From positions 1 to 40,561 of the forward strand of contig JAFZIO010000025.1 in the NCBI GenBank assembly GCA_017554335.1: DNA of 40,561 bases, written 5' to 3'. The notes below the pieces were generated by a model. It was given only the letters and a program-made list of their open reading frames with translations. It had not been told where the DNA came from and ran no database searches. Made by a program: the position numbers and the translations under genes. The stretch is from Bacteroidales bacterium. GTDB lineage: Bacteria > Bacteroidota > Bacteroidia > Bacteroidales > UBA932. Positions 7,917 through 16,891 of this stretch are shown here, in pieces. How positions within the stretch are numbered: position 1 is the first letter of the stretch; each line of letters opens with the position of its first letter.

Positions 7917-10456
7917 AATCGGAATTCAGCACCCACATTCACCGTCCAGAGGCGGCGTGCCGGAACCATGTCGATCTGGCCGTTCGGCTGTATCTTCTCA
8001 ACCTCCCTGTGCGTTACGCGCCATACAAAGTCGACGCGCAGGATGCGGAAGATGTTGGATATGCCGGCTCCCAACTCTATGTAAGGTACGCCACCCAGAG
8101 TAGTCATCCTGGTCTGGCTGTCCGCCCACTGGGGGAACTGCATCATGGCATTGTACTTGGGGTCGGAACCGTTGTTCCAGTCGCGCAGCGTACCGTAGGC
8201 CATCTTGGCGGAGAACTCCTCGCGGAGCTGCAGTTTGCTGATCAGGGGAATCTTGCCCAGGAAGAAGCCGTTGAAGCAATGGTACCAGAACAGCGTAGCC
8301 CAGGTGTCGGAGCCGAACTCGAAGTACTCCATGCAGGAGAACGCCGTCTTGTCCATTATGTTGGTGGCGTTGCCGGGATACATCTGCAGCGTCATCCAAG
8401 GCACCTTTCCTATTATAGTACCGGTGTTCAGATCCAGCTCGGACGTACCCAGCGGCGGTATGCGGAACTTCCAGTACACCTCCATGGACGGACGGAAGTA
8501 GCCCAGCTCGTTCTTGCGTCCGAGACCGGGTACCGAGCCCTCCAGGTTCAAAGTCACTATAGGATAGTCGGAGTGGATGTAGCTCTTGGTGTAGAAGCCG
8601 CGGTTTACCGTCTCCTCCCATGAGAAACGGCCGGTGAGCCTGAGCTCGTTTTCGGCGACACTCGGAATCACGTTTCCGTCCCAGTCTATCATGGGAACGA
8701 AGCGGTTGGAGAAGTAGCGCTTTATTGCCGCCTTGGCTTCCAGGTTGAAGTTCATGGAGAACTCATGCTGGTAGCGGGCGGAGATGTTGAACATCGGCGC
8801 CAGCTTGGACTGACGGCCCCAGAAGGACGTTAGGAAGTTGTCGCTGGTGAGGTTGCTCTGGCCCTTGCCCAGCTGGAACACCTCATATCGGGCGTCAAGT
8901 GTCAGTTTGCGCTCCGGTTCCCAACTGAACAGGTGCTCGTAGGTAAGCGAGCCCTTGACCTGGGAGTCGTTAGGGTTATTGTTGAGGCAATAAGAAATGG
9001 CTCCGGTAAACCTGAACTGCCTGCTCAGCTCCTTGGACGTGTGCATGCTGAGCCTGAATTTGTGGCCCTCCAGCTCGTTGCTGGAATACAGCTGTCCTAT
9101 GCCTATACCCACCGGGCCTATGTCGTAGAAGCTGGTCGCCAGGGTGTAGGCAACCTTGTACGCGGCTTTGTAAAGGTCTACTCCCTGTATCTGGTCGACC
9201 ATGTCGTAGACTCCCTGTTCCTTGGCGGTAAGCTCGTACGGACGTTCTGCCTCCCAGAAAGCCTCGTCTTTATAATTGGCCTCGGGGAGCACCTTCACCT
9301 TTCCGTCTCCCGGCTTGAGCGGCTCCATGGGGGAGAAATCGAGGTCTCTGTAGTTCAGCTGCCGCGTGCCTATTACCGACATCATGCGGGTGGAGTCGCC
9401 GAGCGCAATTGAGAAGTCGGCGTACATCTTGTCCTGCCCGTAGAACCAGGTGGAATCCGGCAGGCGCTGGTAGTCGGTCTCCAGCACTATATCCCTCAGC
9501 CAGTTGACGTTGCCGCCACGTACCATCTTGGCCGTTATGTGCTTCACCGCGTACTCCTCGGCGTCTATGTGCATCTCGCCGTCGAAAGCGGGGGAGGAGA
9601 TGCCGGGCTTGGGGTGGTAGCGCACCAGGTAGGTCTTGCGGCCGTCGACCTGGAGCGAATCGATGATGTAGTAGTTATAGAACAGGAGGCCGTTCCTCTG
9701 GATGGGGGACGGGAACTCCACGTTGAAGGTGTTGATGAAGGGACGGTAGAAATTGACCTGAAGGTGCATGCTGCCGGTGAACTGGCTGAGCATGTTGGCG
9801 TTCGGGTTGATGCCGGAGATGCGGTTGGCGGTGATTATCTCGTTGTCCACCGTAGGGTTTGAGGTGTGCCTGCGCTCCACCACGGACTCGGAAATCAGCA
9901 CCGGCAGGTAAGGTACGCCGCTCACCACGGAGGTGTCCATGTAGTCGAAGACGAAGCCGAATTCCTGCAGGAAATACTTGTTGGTAAGCACCTCGCGCGG
10001 ATGCGAAAGGTCCAGCTCCATCTTGTTGTATACGTTACACTTGAAGGTCTCCCGCTGGTCCGGGTCGTTGTTGATGCGGTGTGCGTCTATATTGGCCAGG
10101 AGCCGCTTGATCCTGCGGTTGTCGGCCTTCACGAAGGCGCCGGGAAGCTGGTTTTCCGCGAGCTTCAGTTTGAATTCCACGTGAGAGAACGCCCCGTGTT
10201 TGATTTCCATCTCCTGCGGCTCGTATCCGAGCAGCTGGCAAATCAGGATCTTGGCGTTAGGGTCGCGGGTCTCCAGGATGAACTTGCCGTCAATATCTGC
10301 GGTGAGGCCTATCGTAGTATTCTTGAAATAAATACCGGCGAAAGGTATGGGCTCGCCTGTCTGCGCATCGCGCACCGTGCCGCTGACCTTGGTGGTCTGT
10401 GCGCACAGTTGCAAAGCCGCAAAAAGCATAACCAATATTACCGCAAAACGCTTCAT
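7913..10456 (-). CDS. DUF5686 / carboxypeptidase-regulatory-like outer membrane protein
   Basis: I start this gene at ATG 10456 (847 residues) because a signal peptide (MKRFAVILVMLFAALQLCAQ) begins there; the 37 codons upstream in frame are not signal-like and cross the promoter. Residues about 22-110 form a CarboxypepD_reg-like beta-sandwich (VSGTVRDAQTGEPIPFAGIY). A large region with alternating aromatic beta-strands then ends in GAEFRF, a terminal Phe typical of outer-membrane barrels. The plan matches the DUF5686 family of Bacteroidetes, whose function is unknown. A promoter lies immediately upstream (10472-10501). The 3' end overlaps rimM by 4 bases, so neither gene has room for its own terminator at that junction. 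Confidence 0.88.
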   Translation of the reverse strand: MKRFAVILVMLFAALQLCAQTTKVSGTVRDAQTGEPIPFAGIYFKNTTIGLTADIDGKFILETRDPNAKILICQLLGYEPQEMEIKHGAFSHVEFKLKLAENQLPGAFVKADNRRIKRLLANIDAHRINNDPDQRETFKCNVYNKMELDLSHPREVLTNKYFLQEFGFVFDYMDTSVVSGVPYLPVLISESVVERRHTSNPTVDNEIITANRISGINPNANMLSQFTGSMHLQVNFYRPFINTFNVEFPSPIQRNGLLFYNYYIIDSLQVDGRKTYLVRYHPKPGISSPAFDGEMHIDAEEYAVKHITAKMVRGGNVNWLRDIVLETDYQRLPDSTWFYGQDKMYADFSIALGDSTRMMSVIGTRQLNYRDLDFSPMEPLKPGDGKVKVLPEANYKDEAFWEAERPYELTAKEQGVYDMVDQIQGVDLYKAAYKVAYTLATSFYDIGPVGIGIGQLYSSNELEGHKFRLSMHTSKELSRQFRFTGAISYCLNNNPNDSQVKGSLTYEHLFSWEPERKLTLDARYEVFQLGKGQSNLTSDNFLTSFWGRQSKLAPMFNISARYQHEFSMNFNLEAKAAIKRYFSNRFVPMIDWDGNVIPSVAENELRLTGRFSWEETVNRGFYTKSYIHSDYPIVTLNLEGSVPGLGRKNELGYFRPSMEVYWKFRIPPLGTSELDLNTGTIIGKVPWMTLQMYPGNATNIMDKTAFSCMEYFEFGSDTWATLFWYHCFNGFFLGKIPLISKLQLREEFSAKMAYGTLRDWNNGSDPKYNAMMQFPQWADSQTRMTTLGGVPYIELGAGISNIFRILRVDFVWRVTHREVEKIQPNGQIDMVPARRLWTVNVGAEFRF

Positions 10457-10471
10457 AAACAATATAGCCGG

Positions 10472-10501
10472 CAAAGATAGCAAAAATCGTGCAGAAACAA
10501 A
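10472..10501 (-). promoter_or_regulatory. Promoter of the DUF5686 gene
   Basis: On the minus strand TTTG (10498-10501) is followed after 18 bases by TATCTTTG (10472-10479), close to the Bacteroidetes -33/-7 consensus. The start codon lies 15 bases downstream of the -7 box. This is one of the best promoter matches in the window. Confidence 0.7.
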
Positions 10502-10563
10502 TATAATAATAGTGCAGGTCCGAATTTTACCAGGCCGCTGAAAAAGAAGAGGGCGTGGGCCCA

Positions 10564-10604
10564 ACAAAAAACGTCGGTCGTCCCATCGAAAGGATGACCG
10601 ACGT
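10564..10604 (-). terminator. Intrinsic terminator of pgk
   Basis: A 13-base-pair stem with one G-U wobble (10571-10583 with 10592-10604, arm ACGTCGGTC) has an 8-base loop. On the minus strand it is followed by a T-run at 10565-10570. It lies 20 bases after the pgk stop and upstream of the DUF5686 promoter. Confidence 0.88.
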
Positions 10605-10624
10605 CACTGGATGTATGGAGGGTG

Positions 10625-11878
10625 TTACTTCCTGATGGCTGCGATGCCGGGGAGCTCCTTGCCTTCGAGGGCCTCGAGCATGGCGCCGCCGCCGGTGGAA
10701 ACGTAGCTGACCTTCTTGGCGTAACCCATCTGGGTGACTGCTGCAACGGAGTCGCCGCCGCCTACGAGGGTGTATGCGCCTGCCTCGGTGGCCTTTGCCA
10801 GCAGTTCAGCGATCTTGAGGGTACCCTTGGCGAAGGGAGCGATCTCGAATACGCCCACAGGACCGTTCCAGAGGATGGTCTTGGAGCCGAGGATGACCTT
10901 CTCCCACGTTGCGAGGGACTCGGGGCCTGCGTCAACACCTTCCCAACCTTCGGGGATTGCGTTGGAAGGAACCACCTTGGTGTGGGCCTCTGCGCTGAAG
11001 TCGTCGGCGATGAGGGTCTGGGTGGAAATGTAGATGTTCACGCCCTTCTCCTTGGCCTTTGCGAGGATCTCGAGTGCCTGGGGCATGAGCTCGTCCTCGT
11101 GCAGGGAGTTGCCGATCTGGCCGCCCTGGGCCTTGATGAAGGTATATCCCATACCGCCGCCGATAATGAGGTTGTCCACCTTCTCGAGCATATTCTCGAG
11201 CACTGCGAGCTTGCTGGAGACCTTGCTTCCGCCGATGATAGCGGTGAAAGGATGCTGGGCGTTCTTGAGCACGTTGTCGATGGCCTTGATTTCGCCTTCC
11301 ATCAGATAGCCGAACATCTTGTCGTTGGGGAAGTAGTCGGCGATGAGGGCGGTAGATGCGTGGGCACGGTGTGCGGTGCCGAATGCATCGTTGATATAGC
11401 AGTCTGCATAAGATGCGAGAGTCTTCACGAAGCCCTTCTGGGACTCCTTCACGACAGCCTTGGCGGCCTTCTTCTCCTCGTCGGAGGCATCCTCTGCGAG
11501 TCCGCGGGGCTTGCCTTCCTCTTCTGCGTAGAAGCGGAGGTTCTCGAGCAGGAGAGCCTCGCCGGGCTTGAGGGCTGCAACTTCAGCCTGGGCCTTCTGG
11601 CAATCGGCGGCAAACTTGACGGGAACGCCGAGGCACTCGGAAACGTGTGCCTGGATGTGCTTGAGGGAGAACTTGTCGGTCACGCCCTTCGGACGTCCGA
11701 GGTGGGACATGATGATGAGGGAACCGCCACCTGCGAGTACCTTCTTGAGGGTGGGCATTGCCGCACGGATGCGGGTGTCGTCGGTAATCTCGAAATTCTC
11801 GTTGAGGGGGACGTTGAAGTCAACGCGTACGATGGCCTTTTTGCCTTTGAAATCGTAGGAATCGATGTGCTGTTGCAT
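10625..11878 (-). CDS. pgk: Phosphoglycerate kinase
   Basis: The 417-residue enzyme interconverts 1,3-bisphosphoglycerate plus ADP and 3-phosphoglycerate plus ATP in glycolysis. Recognisable motifs are [10 protein letters not shown] near the N-terminus, SHLGRPKG (substrate-binding loop), [18 protein letters not shown] and the nucleotide-binding [10 protein letters not shown] near the C-terminus. I chose ATG 11878 ([10 protein letters not shown]) over an in-frame start 17 codons upstream because the upstream part overlaps the promoter. The gene stands alone with its own promoter and a strong terminator. Confidence 0.97.
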   Translation of the reverse strand: MQQHIDSYDFKGKKAIVRVDFNVPLNENFEITDDTRIRAAMPTLKKVLAGGGSLIIMSHLGRPKGVTDKFSLKHIQAHVSECLGVPVKFAADCQKAQAEVAALKPGEALLLENLRFYAEEEGKPRGLAEDASDEEKKAAKAVVKESQKGFVKTLASYADCYINDAFGTAHRAHASTALIADYFPNDKMFGYLMEGEIKAIDNVLKNAQHPFTAIIGGSKVSSKLAVLENMLEKVDNLIIGGGMGYTFIKAQGGQIGNSLHEDELMPQALEILAKAKEKGVNIYISTQTLIADDFSAEAHTKVVPSNAIPEGWEGVDAGPESLATWEKVILGSKTILWNGPVGVFEIAPFAKGTLKIAELLAKATEAGAYTLVGGGDSVAAVTQMGYAKKVSYVSTGGGAMLEALEGKELPGIAAIRK

Positions 11879-11908
11879 TTCTATAATGTGTTTTTGAAAT
11901 TTCCGACG

Positions 11909-11916
11909 CAAATTTA
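11909..11916 (-). promoter_or_regulatory. Candidate promoter -7 box of pgk
   Basis: On the minus strand TAAATTTG matches TAnnTTTG, 30 bases upstream of the pgk start. There is no clear TTTG at -33; a T-run precedes the box. Confidence 0.5.
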
Positions 11917-11928
11917 GCAAAAAAAACA

Positions 11929-11936
11929 TATCTTTG
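11929..11936 (+). promoter_or_regulatory. Candidate promoter -7 box of the microprotein-lipoprotein operon
   Basis: TATCTTTG matches TAnnTTTG and lies 19 bases before the 39-codon ORF at 11956. It is divergent from the pgk promoter. The -33 region is A-rich without TTTG. Confidence 0.5.
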
Positions 11937-11955
11937 TTTTCCTATAAAATATATT

Positions 11956-12075
11956 ATGACAATGCCCTACAAAAAGCCGGAGCTTTCTCTAGAAGAAATA
12001 GAGCCGGATATTCTGATTTGCCAAAGCATGGTTCTCCCCGGAAGCCTCGAGGACACATATGATGAACCTATCTAA
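11956..12075 (+). CDS. Microprotein (39 aa), KPxL...PGSxxDxYD family, upstream of lipoprotein
   Basis: This 39-codon ORF runs from ATG 11956 (second ATG at 11962) to TAA 12075. It begins MTMPYKKPELSLEEIEPD and ends LPGSLEDTYDEPI. It has no signal peptide or membrane segment and is acidic in the middle. A second ORF at 30817-30978 shares the opening Y-x-KP-x-L-x-x-x-E and the ending PGS-(L/F)-x-D-x-YD, and also sits directly ahead of a large lipoprotein gene. The shared motifs and position are the evidence that it is translated. The gap to the lipoprotein start is 13 bases, and a -7 box lies 19 bases upstream. Function is unknown; a secreted or leader-type peptide linked to surface lipoproteins is one possibility. 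Confidence 0.6.
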   Translation: MTMPYKKPELSLEEIEPDILICQSMVLPGSLEDTYDEPI

Positions 12076-12088
12076 AGAGTATCGGACA

Positions 12089-13984
12089 ATGAAAAAGTTT
12101 TACATTCTTGCTCTTGCACTAGCGGCCTGTTCCTGCAGTGTGGAAGAACCTGGGATTTCCGTAACTCCTGACGAAAAGGAAGTCATCTTGCGCGCCGTTT
12201 ACAGCGACGACGAAACAAAGACCGTCCGACAGGCTGACGGCAAGGTTTTCTGGTCTCCCGGCGAGGCTATCAGCGTTTTGAGAAAGACCGGCTACAGCAG
12301 CAATACACAAGTAGGTTGCTATAAGTTCGTTTCTACTAATACCGAGCCTCAGGCTTCCGTAGAATTCCGCGGCACGCTGCCTGATACGGGTTACGATCAG
12401 ATTTGGGCGATATATCCTTATGACGAGCAAAACGCCCAGATCCGCGACAGCTATGATGTTTTCAGCGGCAGTAGCTGGCTTCCGTTCCATCAAACTGCGG
12501 TGGCTGGTACATTCCCGGACCGGCTTTACATAGCGGCAGCGACAACCACGACCAACGAACTGGTATTCAACCATCCGCTGGGCGGTATAAAATTTTCGCT
12601 GACCACCCCCGGGATCACAAAAGCCTATGTCAAGGCTTTTAATGACGACCGCGTCGCCGGAATTGTCAGTTTGGGTTATAACTCCAACAGCGGCAAAATA
12701 TATGCGGATTGGAGCAACCAGAATATTCCGGAAGAATCTATAATAGATTTGGTTTCGGCAGACGGCAGTCCTTTCGAAACCGGGGCGGATTACTACTTCG
12801 TCATGCTTCCGCATACCTACAAAGGATTCGACTTTCTGTTCGAGCGCTCCGACGGGAAAATCCTCCGTCGTAAAATAGACAAGCAGGTGGAAATAAAACC
12901 TGCATGTTTCCGCACCCTCATGGAGGCAGACAGCGGCCTTGAGTGGGTGGATAATGTGCTCTCCCTTTCGGCAACGAGTTTCGATGCATCGGATTACGCC
13001 TGTTCCTTCGACGTTGTCGGCACATCTTTCTCGGACATCAACATTACGCCCGACTGCGATTGGCTTGTCCTTTCCGACTCCAAGGGCGACACCAAATTCG
13101 GCCGCACTTACACTTTCCTTGTAAAGGCTAATTACGGGGCGGAGCGCAATGGTACCATTTCCTTCACCTCTGACGGCCAGACCGAGACTTTCACCGTCAC
13201 TCAGGCCGCCTGCTCAAGGGCTGTTATCCCCGTCAGGCATAATTCCGGCGTCATTTTCACATCCACGACCTGTCAAAAGAGTTTCTCTATGACTAATGCC
13301 TTCGAGGCTATAAAAACGGAAATGGGCGACTCTTTCAACTATGCGGTAATCCATGCGAAAGACAGCAAGCTCTACTCATTCCCCACAGTTTTGAGCGGAT
13401 GTTACTCTGTTAGCGCGCATCCCAATGGCTTTATCGACGGACGCACAAAGATACTGAACAATATAAGCGACGCAGAAAAGATGCTGACCGATATCAGGTC
13501 TGCCATTTCCAACACCAACGATTATTACCGGCCCGTTACCTCTATCGGCGTAGCTTCCACGGTTGACGGCGACAACATCAAGGTTGACGTGGATGTATAC
13601 GGTGCGATGGCCGGATCTTACTGCATTGTAGCGATGCTGGTTGAAAGGAACGTGAGTATACAGCAGTATCCCCAGTCGGGCGGCGGCAACCACGATTACA
13701 TCGCGCGTATCATGTTTACCTCCGGTCTATATGATTACGAAACGTTCAGTATCCCGTCCGATGGCGCCACAACTTCGTTTACTTATAACGGAACGCTGAA
13801 AAACACCTACAACCGTGACAATCTGTTCGTGTTTGTCTTTGTCTTGAATACCTACGGAACGCCGCCGAATCTTAATTTACTTGTCCTGCCAGACCATTGG
13901 ACCAGTGGTAACAGAGTGTGGTGGTACAACGACAACAGCCGCATGGCGCCTATAGGTACCAAGGTTGACCCGGAGCTGCAATAG
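12089..13984 (+). CDS. Fimbrillin-like/BACON lipoprotein with Omp28-like C-terminal domain
   Basis: The start is taken at ATG 12089 (631 residues), where a lipoprotein signal begins (MKKFYILALALAACSC, Cys14); the ORF extends 10 codons further upstream without a signal. Residues about 25-285 look like a fimbrillin-type beta domain (TKTVRQADGKVFWSPGEAISV is a familiar opening). About 290-375 is a BACON domain (DCDWLVLS, NYGAERNGTISF, then TFTVTQ). About 385-631 resembles Omp28-related proteins with a thioredoxin-like fold (GVIFTSTTCQKSF, then GDSFNYAVIHA, then IVAMLVERNVSIQQ). The CxxC pair expected in that fold is reduced to one Cys in TTCQKS. It is probably a surface-exposed lipoprotein. The methyltransferase start follows its stop with no gap. 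Confidence 0.75.
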   Translation: MKKFYILALALAACSCSVEEPGISVTPDEKEVILRAVYSDDETKTVRQADGKVFWSPGEAISVLRKTGYSSNTQVGCYKFVSTNTEPQASVEFRGTLPDTGYDQIWAIYPYDEQNAQIRDSYDVFSGSSWLPFHQTAVAGTFPDRLYIAAATTTTNELVFNHPLGGIKFSLTTPGITKAYVKAFNDDRVAGIVSLGYNSNSGKIYADWSNQNIPEESIIDLVSADGSPFETGADYYFVMLPHTYKGFDFLFERSDGKILRRKIDKQVEIKPACFRTLMEADSGLEWVDNVLSLSATSFDASDYACSFDVVGTSFSDINITPDCDWLVLSDSKGDTKFGRTYTFLVKANYGAERNGTISFTSDGQTETFTVTQAACSRAVIPVRHNSGVIFTSTTCQKSFSMTNAFEAIKTEMGDSFNYAVIHAKDSKLYSFPTVLSGCYSVSAHPNGFIDGRTKILNNISDAEKMLTDIRSAISNTNDYYRPVTSIGVASTVDGDNIKVDVDVYGAMAGSYCIVAMLVERNVSIQQYPQSGGGNHDYIARIMFTSGLYDYETFSIPSDGATTSFTYNGTLKNTYNRDNLFVFVFVLNTYGTPPNLNLLVLPDHWTSGNRVWWYNDNSRMAPIGTKVDPELQ

Positions 13985-14905
13985 ATGATTGAGTTTCCGT
14001 CATCCTCCTGGCACGATTACGAGCTGCTGGACAGCGGCGCGGGCGAGAAGTTGGAGCGTTTCGGCGCCTTCGTGCTTGCGCGCCCCGAGCCCAAGGCGCT
14101 GTGGGACAAGAGCCTGCCGCAGGCCGAGTGGAACCGTCTTGCGCACACCCGCTTCAAGCCCGGCGCCGGTTTCGGCAAAGCCGGCAAGGAAGACAGCGGC
14201 ACCTGGGAACGCCTTCACAAGATGGACGACCAGTGGTGGATCCGGTATCCGATAGTCGGAGGGAGTTCTGCGGAACTTTCCCTCCGCCTCGGGCTCACCT
14301 CCTTTAAGCATGTCGGGGTGTTCCCGGAGCAGGCGCCCAACTGGGAATTCATTTACCGGAAGTGCAAGGAGATGGACCACCCGAAGGTGCTCAACCTCTT
14401 CGCCTATACCGGAGCGGCGTCGCTTGCGGCACGTGCCGGCGGTGCGGAGGTCACGCACCTCGACTCCGTCCGCCAGGTGGTCACATGGGCACGCGGGAAT
14501 ATGGAACGAAGCGGCCTGGACGGTATCCGCTGGATCGTAGAGGATGCTATGAAATTCGCACGCAGGGAAGCGCGCCGCGGCAACACCTACGACGGCATCA
14601 TACTCGACCCTCCGGCATACGGCCACGGGCCCGACGGCGAGAAGTGGAAGCTCGACGAATGCCTCTTCGAGATGCTCCGCACCGTGGCGCAGATTCTGGC
14701 GCCCCACGGCTTCGTGGTGCTGAACTTGTACTCCAACGGCTATAGTGCCGCCCTCGGCGAAACGCTGGTTCGCGAAGCCTTCGGCATTCCCGCCGCCGCG
14801 GAGGCCGTGGAGGCGGGGAGCATCACTTCCGGCGAGTTGGCGCTGCGAGACCAATTCGGTAAGGTGCTACCTTTATCAATAGTTGTCAGATTAGAAAAGA
14901 AATAG
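13985..14905 (+). CDS. RlmI-like class I SAM-dependent methyltransferase
   Basis: The 306-residue protein has a Rossmann methyltransferase domain: motif I LNLFAYTGAASLAARAGGAE (about 137-156), the acidic residue in THLDSV, and motif IV IILDPPAYGHGP (about 205). The pattern corresponds to the COG1092 group, which includes the 23S rRNA m5C methyltransferase RlmI. The usual N-terminal PUA domain is not seen; the N-terminal 100 residues are instead an OB-like segment with WIRYPIVGG. The substrate (rRNA or other) cannot be fixed from sequence. The ATG follows the preceding TAG directly, and the codon usage is visibly more GC-rich than that of the lipoprotein gene before it. Confidence 0.8.
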   Translation: MIEFPSSSWHDYELLDSGAGEKLERFGAFVLARPEPKALWDKSLPQAEWNRLAHTRFKPGAGFGKAGKEDSGTWERLHKMDDQWWIRYPIVGGSSAELSLRLGLTSFKHVGVFPEQAPNWEFIYRKCKEMDHPKVLNLFAYTGAASLAARAGGAEVTHLDSVRQVVTWARGNMERSGLDGIRWIVEDAMKFARREARRGNTYDGIILDPPAYGHGPDGEKWKLDECLFEMLRTVAQILAPHGFVVLNLYSNGYSAALGETLVREAFGIPAAAEAVEAGSITSGELALRDQFGKVLPLSIVVRLEKK

Positions 14906-14910
14906 TTACT

Positions 14911-15672
14911 ATGAAAAAGTTTATTTTGATTGTTGCGGCCTTATTTACCGTTTGCTCTTGCGATTTCAGCAGCATTACCAACCGTTTCGTAAAAGGAAAC
15001 GGCGTTCCCGTAGATGTGCCTGTTACCGTTGCGGACTTTGACTCCATTTCCTCCGTCGGTTCGATAGATGTTTACTACACCCAGGCCCCGGGCGCACCGT
15101 CAGTTGTTCTCACCTGCGATGAGAACACAGTCGATTATTATGAGGTTACCGTCAGTCAGGGAGTTCTCAAGGTGGACATCAAAACCGGTTACGTGGTTAT
15201 TCCCAAGACCAAGTCTTATGTTACCGTGCGGTCATCCAGTCTAAAGGAAGTGAAGCTTACGGGCTCAGGAGACTGCTATGTGTCAGGCAATCTCGTCGTA
15301 GATGAAGATCTTGATTTCACCATCACCGGCAGCGGCGACCTGGAATGCTCCAGCGTAGATTGCAGGTCATTCCAGGCAAAGCTTACCGGATCCGGCGATG
15401 CCCGAATCAATCAGCTGGCGGTAAATATCGCCCTTCTTTCCTCTTTGGGAAGCGGAGACATTTCCGTCAACACCGTCAGCGCTTCATCGATTATCCTTGC
15501 CTGCTCCGGCAGCGGCGACGCAAATCTCGGCTGCGACAATGTCGGCAAGATAGAAGTTACCATCACCGGAAGCGGCAATGTTACCCTCACCGGCAGGGCC
15601 CGCGAGCTTAAGAAGAAGGTCACCGGCAGCGGAAGGGTCAACATCAAAGGCCTTGAGCTCCCGGATTATTAG
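14911..15672 (+). CDS. Head-GIN domain (DUF2807) lipoprotein
   Basis: The 253-residue protein has a lipoprotein signal (MKKFILIVAALFTVCSCDF; Cys15 or Cys17). The mature part opens with ADFDSISSVGSIDVYYTQ, typical of head-GIN domains. About seven beta-helix turns follow, each marked by T/L-GSG-D/N/R (LTGSGDC, ITGSGDL, LTGSGDA, LGSGDI, CSGSGDA, ITGSGNV, VTGSGRV), spaced about 20 residues apart. The family is common in Bacteroidetes and annotated as putative autotransporter adhesin, but its function is not established. It starts 5 bases after the methyltransferase stop. Its own stop overlaps the stop of the convergent CotH gene. Confidence 0.9.
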   Translation: MKKFILIVAALFTVCSCDFSSITNRFVKGNGVPVDVPVTVADFDSISSVGSIDVYYTQAPGAPSVVLTCDENTVDYYEVTVSQGVLKVDIKTGYVVIPKTKSYVTVRSSSLKEVKLTGSGDCYVSGNLVVDEDLDFTITGSGDLECSSVDCRSFQAKLTGSGDARINQLAVNIALLSSLGSGDISVNTVSASSIILACSGSGDANLGCDNVGKIEVTITGSGNVTLTGRARELKKKVTGSGRVNIKGLELPDY

Positions 15673-16889
15673 TACATCTTTTCCATATCGAGAGATAACA
15701 ACTCCAACCGCAACATGTAGGTGTCTCGAAGTTGCGTTACGGCATCGTCGAAGCTGAGGGTTTCGTCTCCGTTAATCAGGAGGCCCTTGTTCTCCCAGCG
15801 GTCCATAGCGGGGTTCCACAGGGCGAAGTTCAGCTGCGCAGAAGCGGCGTGCTTCGCTTTATAACCGTCTATTTCTTTCGGAATCCGGAGCAATTCCGGC
15901 AGCAACTCCTCGAAACGCTTCTTTACACGGGCGCAGAAAGCGGGATCCTTGAACAGCCGCCCGTACCAGAAAGCCCCTTTGTTCAGGGAAGCGGCGGCCC
16001 GCAGACGGCTGGTGCCGCTTTTATTCAGGCACCAGTCGAAGTCCCAGCAGGGTCCGGCCTTCAGCTTGCCGCCTTCGTCGAGATGAGTATACACGCTGCC
16101 CGGATGCCCGAGCTCGGAATTCCCCATGATGGCAAACACCAGCCAGTAGTCCACGAAGGAATCTACATCCAGGTAGGCGGCATAGCCCTTCTGAGGGTCG
16201 GCAAAATCCTTCCCGTACAAAGCGGCGGCGGCATCTTTGACATATTTCTTGATGAACGCCTCCCGCTCGGGCGTAAGATCCTTTGCCGAAGGATACTTCA
16301 CGGCAAACGGTATTCCGCAGAACAAGTAGGCCGACGAGCCGTGGTAATCTTCCCACTGCACTTCATTGTCGTAATGGAAATCAGACTCAAGCAGGTAGCC
16401 ACCGGAGGAAAGGCTGAGCCTGTCGGGGCCGACGGAGACAGACTCCGAAAGCAGATATTGGCCGAGATGCCGGCCGTTGAGCACCAGCTCCACCGGCACG
16501 CAGCGGGGCGTCCAGTCCAGGGAGGTGAGGGACGACACCCTCATCGCCAGAAGGTTACGCAGCAGTGTGCGGTCGCAGAAGTTGGCAAGCAGCACCCAGT
16601 CGCGATGCGCCGGCATCCCCAGCAACGGCACGTCGTCGGAAAAACGCAGACGGTACGGCTTCTTGGGCCAGCGCCAGGTAATGTTGCCACGTCCTTTTAT
16701 GGTGCAGGCAAGCGGCTCCAGGCTTTCATTTCCGTTCGGGTCGTGGATTCGCAGCTCCGCCGCAACCCTCAGTTCCTTCGACTCCACGGCGGCGCCACCT
16801 TCGGTATCGATATACACCACCGGCAGGCCGGTATGCGTGAACGGTGCCGTCAAAAGGGAGTAAAGCAGGATTATTATCGCAGTCTTCAT
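15669..16889 (-). CDS. CotH kinase family protein
   Basis: The 406-residue protein has an N-terminal hydrophobic segment (MKTAIIILLYSLLTAPFTHT), probably a signal. Motifs of the CotH family are CTIKGRGNITWRWPKKPYRL (about 62-81), DWVLLANFCDRTLLRN, ELVLNGRHLGQYLLSE, SVDYW-like FVDYWLVFAIMGNSE, and the acidic WDFDWC (about residue 290), where metal-binding Asp residues lie. CotH proteins are protein kinases in spore formers; in Bacteroidetes they are extracytoplasmic proteins of unknown substrate. The gene lies 2 bases after the stop of the lysozyme-fold-like gene, so the two are likely co-transcribed, and it overlaps the head-GIN gene tail to tail. Confidence 0.88.
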   Translation of the reverse strand: MKTAIIILLYSLLTAPFTHTGLPVVYIDTEGGAAVESKELRVAAELRIHDPNGNESLEPLACTIKGRGNITWRWPKKPYRLRFSDDVPLLGMPAHRDWVLLANFCDRTLLRNLLAMRVSSLTSLDWTPRCVPVELVLNGRHLGQYLLSESVSVGPDRLSLSSGGYLLESDFHYDNEVQWEDYHGSSAYLFCGIPFAVKYPSAKDLTPEREAFIKKYVKDAAAALYGKDFADPQKGYAAYLDVDSFVDYWLVFAIMGNSELGHPGSVYTHLDEGGKLKAGPCWDFDWCLNKSGTSRLRAAASLNKGAFWYGRLFKDPAFCARVKKRFEELLPELLRIPKEIDGYKAKHAASAQLNFALWNPAMDRWENKGLLINGDETLSFDDAVTQLRDTYMLRLELLSLDMEKMY

Positions 16890-16891
16890 CG

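Noticed and set aside
10457-10567. 37 extra codons at the N-terminus of the DUF5686 protein
   Set aside because: They overlap the promoter, and the signal peptide begins at the internal Met. Similar upstream extensions were trimmed for pgk, lgt, the second TolC, the Spy-like protein, the PII-like protein, the sigma factor and the 12089 lipoprotein.
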